A stretch of DNA of 10,514 bases, taken from NCBI GenBank assembly GCA_903854805.1, contig CAINXK010000525.1:1-10514 (forward strand), read 5' to 3'. Position numbers and translations under genes: made by a program. The stretch comes from an uncultured Anaerolineae bacterium. GTDB lineage: Bacteria > Chloroflexota > Anaerolineae > Anaerolineales > Villigracilaceae. Shown piece by piece: positions 5,688-10,514 of the stretch (its first letter is position 1; the number at the start of each line of letters is the position of its first letter). A model generated the notes under the pieces. That model saw nothing but the letters and a program-made list of their open reading frames with translations. It did not search any database and was not told where the DNA came from.

Positions 5688-6851
5688 TCAGGCAACAAAA
5701 ACCCAGTTCACAAATATTGTCACAAACATCCCAAGCAGAACAGCAAAACCAATCGCCAATACTCGGTCGACACTATCGCGCCGCCCCCAATACCCAAGCA
5801 GCATAAATGCAGGAAATAAAGTAACCACATAACGGATTATGCTCCCGGTGGCACTGGCAGCAGGCACAAGCAACATGATCAAAACATAGATGGCGTAACC
5901 TTCACCAATCCGCACCCAGATGAATGGGACCAGCGCCAGGAAAAGAAGAAGAGAAGCCGTATTCCAAAAGTTGGTCAACCAGCCTTTGTTGAAGGCTGTG
6001 CTCAATAACATCTTTACGCTTTTTGTAATTACCGCCACCGGACCAATATTATCGCGGCCCCAGGCTGCCTGGGTTTCAATGAAAGCAAGTGGACGCTCAA
6101 AATTTCTTTGCAAAAAGTACATGTAGGCAAACAAACCGAGTGGGATGATGGCAATAATGAACAAATCAAACCAGTGCAACCGAAAACCATTCCACAGATT
6201 GACCCAGCTTTCTTTTTTATAGCAGTTTTTTATAGACCAACCCTGCGCACGCAGCCACTCCCACATAACCAGTGCCCAGAGCAAAACACCCAGGTTCCGG
6301 GTAGCGGCGGTCAGCATTCCCAGCAGGGCCGCAGGAAACCAGTGATGTTTGCGCGCATAAAACATGGTTGCTAGCGAAAGCATCAGAAAAACGCTTTCAG
6401 TATAAACGCAGCTGAAATAAAAGGAGGTCGGAAACAAAGCCAAATAGAAAACTGTCCGCCTGGCAGATTCCGAGTCCAATTCGAGTTCAGTCAATTGATA
6501 TAGATACATCAACGCAACCAAAAAAGAAATGTTGCTGATCAGGAAACCAGATAGGATCACGCTGCCCCCCGTAAGAGGGGATGCAAGGCGCATCAAAACT
6601 GGATAAACTGGAAAAAAAGCGACATTGCTCTGTTGTTCCGGGCGATACCAATAACCATTTGTTGCAATATCAACGTAATACTGGCTATCCCACTTGGTCC
6701 ACATCGAAAGGAATGGATGATCCGGCGCAGCAATCCAATGGCCATCATCGGAGGGAAGCATGGTGTCCCCGATCATCCCCACGCTAAAAATTAACAGCCG
6801 CGAAATAAGAAACGCGAACAAGGGGATGATAAACCACCGGGCTGATTTCAC
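5688..6851 (-). CDS. PIG-V-like polytopic membrane mannosyl/glycosyltransferase
   Basis: The 387-residue protein is highly hydrophobic, with about nine or ten membrane segments including residues 7-27, 97-118, 133-150, 152-165, 172-198, 228-247, 298-314, 319-333, 339-354 and 364-386. The first loop has WTKWDSQYYVDIA (51-63), a W-D-x-x-Y/W-type segment, followed by AFFPVYPVLMRL (78-89). FPTSFYFSCVYTESVF (140-155) and TAATRNLGVL (181-190) follow. These match the pattern of PIG-V/GPI mannosyltransferase 2-like proteins, GT-C enzymes that use polyprenyl-phosphate sugars on the outer membrane face; in bacteria their role is mostly unknown. D55 is the likely catalytic acid, by analogy with GT-C enzymes. 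The start is GTG, overlapping the stop of the preceding gene as GTGA, so translation is coupled to the 863-residue protein. It sits directly before an ALG5/DPM1-like gene that could supply its donor. Confidence 0.78.
   Translation of the reverse strand: MKSARWFIIPLFAFLISRLLIFSVGMIGDTMLPSDDGHWIAAPDHPFLSMWTKWDSQYYVDIATNGYWYRPEQQSNVAFFPVYPVLMRLASPLTGGSVILSGFLISNISFLVALMYLYQLTELELDSESARRTVFYLALFPTSFYFSCVYTESVFLMLSLATMFYARKHHWFPAALLGMLTAATRNLGVLLWALVMWEWLRAQGWSIKNCYKKESWVNLWNGFRLHWFDLFIIAIIPLGLFAYMYFLQRNFERPLAFIETQAAWGRDNIGPVAVITKSVKMLLSTAFNKGWLTNFWNTASLLLFLALVPFIWVRIGEGYAIYVLIMLLVPAASATGSIIRYVVTLFPAFMLLGYWGRRDSVDRVLAIGFAVLLGMFVTIFVNWVFVA
6848..6851 (-). other. GTGA stop/start overlap
   Basis: On the minus strand GTG (6851-6849) starts the PIG-V-like gene and TGA (6850-6848) ends the 863-residue gene, sharing four bases. 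This supports co-transcription and coupled translation of the two membrane proteins. Confidence 0.85.
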
Positions 6852-9439
6852 TGGATCACTTCCAGCTTAACATCCTCGAATATTACCGGACCGCCATATG
6901 AAAGTAAACCGATCCAACCTTCGACACCTGCAATGGATAAATTAGTGGCAATTTGTTTATCGTCGACAAAAATGGTCATCTTGTCACCATCAACGATCAC
7001 CTTCAACAGGAAGGGAGTCGACCTGGCAGTCAGAACAGCAGAACCCTGACCTTTAAATTTTCCATTTTCATCGTTAGAGCCCCACCAGATACCCTGGCCG
7101 CCATTAGTAAACCTGACGATGTACGATTTATTTTTGGTGCCGCGCTCCGCCATATGCAAGACAAAGCCAGCACCAACGGTGGTCGAATTTTTTGGCAGCG
7201 TGATTTTCGCACTGACTGTATATTGCGCAGCTTGAACTCCCGAATTCCAGACGTAATCGGCCAAATCCGGAACAGATTGGACAACTTTGTTCGGACTCAG
7301 TGTCCATTTACCACTGACGATACGCTGGTCGGTAAATCCATCCAATGAAGTGTAATTTCCTTTGAAAGCCGCACCAACTCCATCAACAGTGACCTCGTCA
7401 TAAGTAACACTAGCAACCGAGGTCAACAGACCAATATAACCATTGTTCTGTTTCGATCCAAAAGGAACGCTTTGGACAACCAACCGATCATCAAGGTAAA
7501 TGGAATAAGAAGTTTCGCCGCTTGTCACGCGTAACGTATGCCGGTCATTTCCGGCATGGTTGACTTCAGCGTACCCTTGGTTTTTATAAACCCCGCTAGC
7601 ATCAAAGTAACCCCAGACCAGGGCATTATCACGCTTATCTGAGTAGCGTATCATAGTCGAGCCGCCAAGCCTGTCATTATAGGGTGAATTGAACAACAAT
7701 CCGGCACCGCTGCCCTGCTGATGCGTCAAGCCAACCTGGAAGCTGAAGTTTTTGAAAGCTGTTTTGGTATAGATGGCGGTCAGATCGAAACCATCGGTCC
7801 GTGTCTGGACAAAATTTCCGTTCTGGAAACTCCAATCGCCATTGATCGCAACCCAATTCTGGTCTGACAATTTCCCGGTAAAGTTCCCATGATAAGGGGC
7901 CTGGCCTCCAACAACCGCACCGGTAACAATCGCTGTGGTCGCCGAGCCATTGGGTAAATTTGTTACAACCGGAATTTCAGTCCCAACTGGTTTGGTTCCA
8001 GCTATTTTGGTTCCAACAGGTTTGATAACAGTAGGAATGAGAGCCGCAGGTTTTGGCGTAACGGATTTCGTACCGACAGGCTTAGCGAGATCTGACTGGG
8101 TGGGACTCGATTCGGGTGGCGCAGGAGGCGTCCCAGAGAGAGTTACTGGCGTAAGTTGACCGGTTGGATCGCCAGTCACGCCAAATAATGGGTAAACTTC
8201 TACGAGCGTAAAACCCGCAGAAGCGGCCGAAGTAATCAAGCCGATACTGCCCTGCTTGCTCTGAAGAGGCACATCTCGAATCAGCAGCTGATCATCCATA
8301 AATATATCGAATGAATTTTCACCGGAAAATATTTGCAATGTATGCGATCCAGTTCCAGCCGGAGGCATACTGGTATATCCCTGGCGATTGAAGCCACCTT
8401 TTGCATCGTAATAGCCCCAGATCAGAGAATCCGTTTCATCTGAATACCGTACCAACTCGGCACCGTTAACCTGATAAGGTGAAGGCATATTAAATAATAA
8501 ACCCGCCCCTTGCCCGATCAGATGGTTGAAGGTTGCCCGCAGGGTAAAGTTCTGAAAAGTACTGGTTTCATAACCCATGCCAGCATTTATCATAATAGGG
8601 TCAGTTTGTTGCATCTGTTTGTCTAGAATTTTCCAGGTTCCGGCAAAAGGTACCCAACCAGCGCCACCAGGCTCCTGGTCGAAATCGCTGGTATAAACCA
8701 GATTACCAGGATTGGGGTTATCCGCAGCCGTCAATTTGAAGGTATCAAAAATCGCAGGGCCAAGGGTGTAAAAACCGATCAGCCCGTTTTTGTAGAAAAG
8801 TGGTCGATCCTGGATAAGCCGCTGTCCATTCACTTGAACAATAAAGGTGTTCTGATATACATACAAATCAACCCGAAATTCTGTGGTGTTAATCGAAAGC
8901 GGCACCTGCACCTGCGTAACAAAACTCCCAGTCTCATCCATATAACCAGCAACCAGCTCAAGCGTATTCTTATCAGGTCGAGAGAGGTAAACACGCTGCT
9001 GCTTGGCAGACATGTTTGGATATTGGGCGTTAAAAGAGATCCCAGCCGCTCGCGAATCTTTTTTAAGAGTGATGTAAACGCTCGCATGGTAAGAAGAATC
9101 TTCGATCAGCTTGAATGGGATGAATGCTTGAGCCGGAGCGTCGCCGCCAACGGTCTGGGCCAGGGCTGCATCGCGAATTGTCCAGACCCCATCGCCCACA
9201 AACCAGCGGCGCAGGTTTACATCGTCAAAGTTTTGTTCATATGGCAAGACAAAAGACGTAAATTTTTGCTTGGGAGCTAATAGCACTTGGACTGTTGCAA
9301 ACAGAATCAAAACCGCCAAAACCAAAGCTACAACCGCAAACACAGCGCGATTGGACGGCAAACCGGGAATACGCGCGCGAAGACGGTTGAGAAAGGCTTC
9401 AATGCGGGCAACGATGTTCTTAATAAAAACAACTTTCAT
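6848..9439 (-). CDS. Membrane-anchored protein with four laminin-G/concanavalin-like repeats
   Basis: The 863-residue protein has a basic cytoplasmic start (residues 1-30), one membrane helix (about 31-54, no signal-peptidase site evident) and a long outside part. That part holds four related beta-sandwich repeats: about 63-238, 246-420, 513-688 and 692-863. Each begins with a G-x-W turn (84-86, 267-269, 534-536, 710-712), has an A-G-hydrophobic strand in the middle (132-134, 312-315, 579-582, 757-760) and ends with an IG[LF] strand. Repeats 2 and 3 are clearly closest, sharing GAGLLFN, RYSD, WGY[YF]DA and SKQ segments. A Pro/Thr/Gly linker (421-512) separates them. This fold usually binds carbohydrate; I see no GH16-type ExDxE site, so I propose a sugar-binding or scaffolding role at the cell surface, not hydrolysis. 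The ribosome site is weak. Confidence 0.72.
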   Translation of the reverse strand: MKVVFIKNIVARIEAFLNRLRARIPGLPSNRAVFAVVALVLAVLILFATVQVLLAPKQKFTSFVLPYEQNFDDVNLRRWFVGDGVWTIRDAALAQTVGGDAPAQAFIPFKLIEDSSYHASVYITLKKDSRAAGISFNAQYPNMSAKQQRVYLSRPDKNTLELVAGYMDETGSFVTQVQVPLSINTTEFRVDLYVYQNTFIVQVNGQRLIQDRPLFYKNGLIGFYTLGPAIFDTFKLTAADNPNPGNLVYTSDFDQEPGGAGWVPFAGTWKILDKQMQQTDPIMINAGMGYETSTFQNFTLRATFNHLIGQGAGLLFNMPSPYQVNGAELVRYSDETDSLIWGYYDAKGGFNRQGYTSMPPAGTGSHTLQIFSGENSFDIFMDDQLLIRDVPLQSKQGSIGLITSAASAGFTLVEVYPLFGVTGDPTGQLTPVTLSGTPPAPPESSPTQSDLAKPVGTKSVTPKPAALIPTVIKPVGTKIAGTKPVGTEIPVVTNLPNGSATTAIVTGAVVGGQAPYHGNFTGKLSDQNWVAINGDWSFQNGNFVQTRTDGFDLTAIYTKTAFKNFSFQVGLTHQQGSGAGLLFNSPYNDRLGGSTMIRYSDKRDNALVWGYFDASGVYKNQGYAEVNHAGNDRHTLRVTSGETSYSIYLDDRLVVQSVPFGSKQNNGYIGLLTSVASVTYDEVTVDGVGAAFKGNYTSLDGFTDQRIVSGKWTLSPNKVVQSVPDLADYVWNSGVQAAQYTVSAKITLPKNSTTVGAGFVLHMAERGTKNKSYIVRFTNGGQGIWWGSNDENGKFKGQGSAVLTARSTPFLLKVIVDGDKMTIFVDDKQIATNLSIAGVEGWIGLLSYGGPVIFEDVKLEVIQ
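7904..8179 (-). repeat. Pro/Thr/Gly-rich linker with KPVGT[KE] repeats
   Basis: Residues 421-512 of the 863-residue protein form a low-complexity linker between beta-sandwich repeats 2 and 3. KPVGT[KE] occurs three times (453-458, 473-478, 483-488), with TPKP and GTK variants between. The underlying DNA repeats are imperfect. It resembles the flexible, possibly O-glycosylated spacers of bacterial surface proteins. Confidence 0.75.
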
Positions 9440-9496
9440 ATTGGCTTTATTCGTAATTTGCCTTCGAGAAGGAAAGTACCAGGTGAGATCAAAAAA

Positions 9497-10514
9497 TTAT
9501 GGTTGCTGATTTTCAATTATAACCGGACCACAACATAAATCTTTTTCTTGCACAGCTTGAACATTGGGCGGCAGAGCCAGCGACTGGTATTCTTCTTCTC
9601 CAATCAGCAGCAACCCTTCCACCAAGAGAGGCGCATCGTCCAATTTGTCAAAATAAAAAGCGTACTTACCTTTGGCTCCAGTTACCGTCCCCAAATCAAA
9701 ATACTGGTATTTGCCGTTAATCACAACCACTTCGGTCGGGATCAGTTTTCCCAATTCCGCTGGGGAGTAGGTGCTAACATCCAATGGTTTTCGAGCCGAG
9801 GAAAAGACTAACTTTTTATCATAAAAACCCAGGTTGGCCGGGTCAGATTGCAATAATAAATATTGTTTTTCAGTATAGAGTTTCGATTGCATTAAGAGCT
9901 CAGTCTTTGAAGCGGCACCTCGTAAGAGCAGATGGTATTCGCCCGCTTCGGGCAGAGTCACGTCGATGCGAATAGCCGTCGCCCGCGGAACACCGATAAA
10001 ACCGCCTTCTATTGTACCCCACAGACCAGGAGTAATCATGTTCAGGCGATTGTATTTGCTATCCGAAAAAAACTGAAACAGGCGGAACATCGGCGAGAGA
10101 TAATAGGAGCTTGAAATAAGGTCAGGATTAAAGGCTAAAATTGTGCTGCTAGGGCGAAAAAAGTTTTCTTTGTGCGCTTTCTCGTAGAGATTCAGGATTG
10201 AAACATACATATCACTCGTCACCAAGGTCAACTGGTCATAATTTTCCAGATCCCCAACTACATTCGAGTGCCGCAAGTCATAATAACGGGTTAATTCCAG
10301 ATTACGTGAAAGTATCTGGATAAAAGTGTTCCAATCAGTATCAATAAACAGCGGAACACGCTCTGCCTTTGGCAGATCGGTAAATTCGAAAAGCGCATAA
10401 CTTTCGTTTTCCATCAACTTTTTTACATAAGCGCTGCGCTGCATAAACTCAGGAATCAGAACGCGCTCTACATCACGCAAATACTCCTGCCCGCCAACAG
10501 TACTGGCGACTAAT
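9497..10514 (-). CDS. C-terminal part of a large protein of unknown function, probably extracytoplasmic; runs off right edge
   Basis: The frame stays open to the window edge, giving 338 visible residues. A TTG at 10480 could be read as a start, but the codons before it (reading LVASTVGGQEY) continue without a stop, there is no ribosome site, and a start there is unlikely; I treat it as truncated. No membrane helix is seen in the visible part. The central portion reads like a beta-sandwich, with GLWGTIEGGFIGVPRA, then IRIDVTLPEAGEYHLLLRG, a pattern common in carbohydrate-binding-like modules. A CC pair lies near the C-terminus (KDLCCGPV). I do not recognise the family. Large bacterial membrane proteins with many N-terminal helices and such a C-terminal domain exist, which would fit the following anchored protein and membrane transferase, but the missing half is needed. 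The next gene starts 57 bases downstream. Confidence 0.7.
   Translation of the reverse strand, partial: LVASTVGGQEYLRDVERVLIPEFMQRSAYVKKLMENESYALFEFTDLPKAERVPLFIDTDWNTFIQILSRNLELTRYYDLRHSNVVGDLENYDQLTLVTSDMYVSILNLYEKAHKENFFRPSSTILAFNPDLISSSYYLSPMFRLFQFFSDSKYNRLNMITPGLWGTIEGGFIGVPRATAIRIDVTLPEAGEYHLLLRGAASKTELLMQSKLYTEKQYLLLQSDPANLGFYDKKLVFSSARKPLDVSTYSPAELGKLIPTEVVVINGKYQYFDLGTVTGAKGKYAFYFDKLDDAPLLVEGLLLIGEEEYQSLALPPNVQAVQEKDLCCGPVIIENQQP

Noticed and set aside
8834..9280. Plus-strand open frame of 148 codons
   Set aside because: Antisense to the first beta-sandwich repeat of the 863-residue protein; no motif or ribosome site.
6848..9439. Reading the 863-residue protein as a GH16-type glycanase
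   Set aside because: The fold is compatible, but I find no ExDxE catalytic motif in any of the four repeats.
9461..9472. Short dyad CCTTC/GAAGG between the right-edge gene and the 863-residue gene
   Set aside because: The stem would leave only a two-base loop, or four pairs with a four-base loop, and no U-run follows, so it is not a credible terminator.

Overview
All genes in this window lie on the minus strand, head to tail, with gaps of 2 to 77 bases and one 4-base overlap. There is no gene-free stretch above 300 bases. I see no tRNA, rRNA, CRISPR array, transposase or convincing intrinsic terminator. Described in transcription order, from the right edge to the left edge, the layout looks like one long operon or two co-directional ones for making and exporting a cell-surface glycan, with a phosphorylation-based partner-switching module inside it.

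Right part (10514 to 4880). First comes the C-terminal part of a large protein of unknown function that runs off the window. Next is an 863-residue membrane-anchored protein made of four repeats of a laminin-G/concanavalin-like beta-sandwich, with a Pro/Thr/Gly-rich linker in the middle. It overlaps a GTG-started PIG-V-like polytopic membrane glycosyltransferase. That is followed by an ALG5/DPM1-like family 2 glycosyltransferase, the type of enzyme that charges a polyprenyl phosphate with one sugar. Centre (4869 to 3682): a family 4 glycosyltransferase.

Left part (3634 to 547). A regulatory cassette follows: STAS antagonist, GAF-PP2C phosphatase (RsbU-like), HATPase anti-sigma kinase (RsbW-like), a second STAS antagonist, and a single-domain CheY-like receiver. 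No sigma factor and no histidine kinase is present. The left edge (482 to 1) holds the N-terminal 160 residues of a Wzx-type polysaccharide flippase.

Proposed working (inference): the GT2 enzyme makes a polyprenyl-phosphate sugar, and the PIG-V-like enzyme uses it on the outer face of the membrane. The GT4 enzyme adds sugars on the cytoplasmic face and the flippase exports the lipid-linked product. The large anchored beta-sandwich protein and the unknown protein may bind or modify the glycan outside. The STAS/RsbW/RsbU switch, perhaps informed by the receiver, would tune the pathway. Partner-switching modules that control non-sigma targets are known, for example SypA/SypE in Vibrio fischeri and BtrU/V/W in Bordetella.

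Organism: a bacterium of medium GC content with normal bacterial Shine-Dalgarno sites. The combination of PIG-V-like and ALG5-like enzymes, Thr/Pro linkers and Rsb-type modules in a glycan locus would fit Chloroflexota (Anaerolineae-like). This is an impression from gene content, not a demonstrated assignment.
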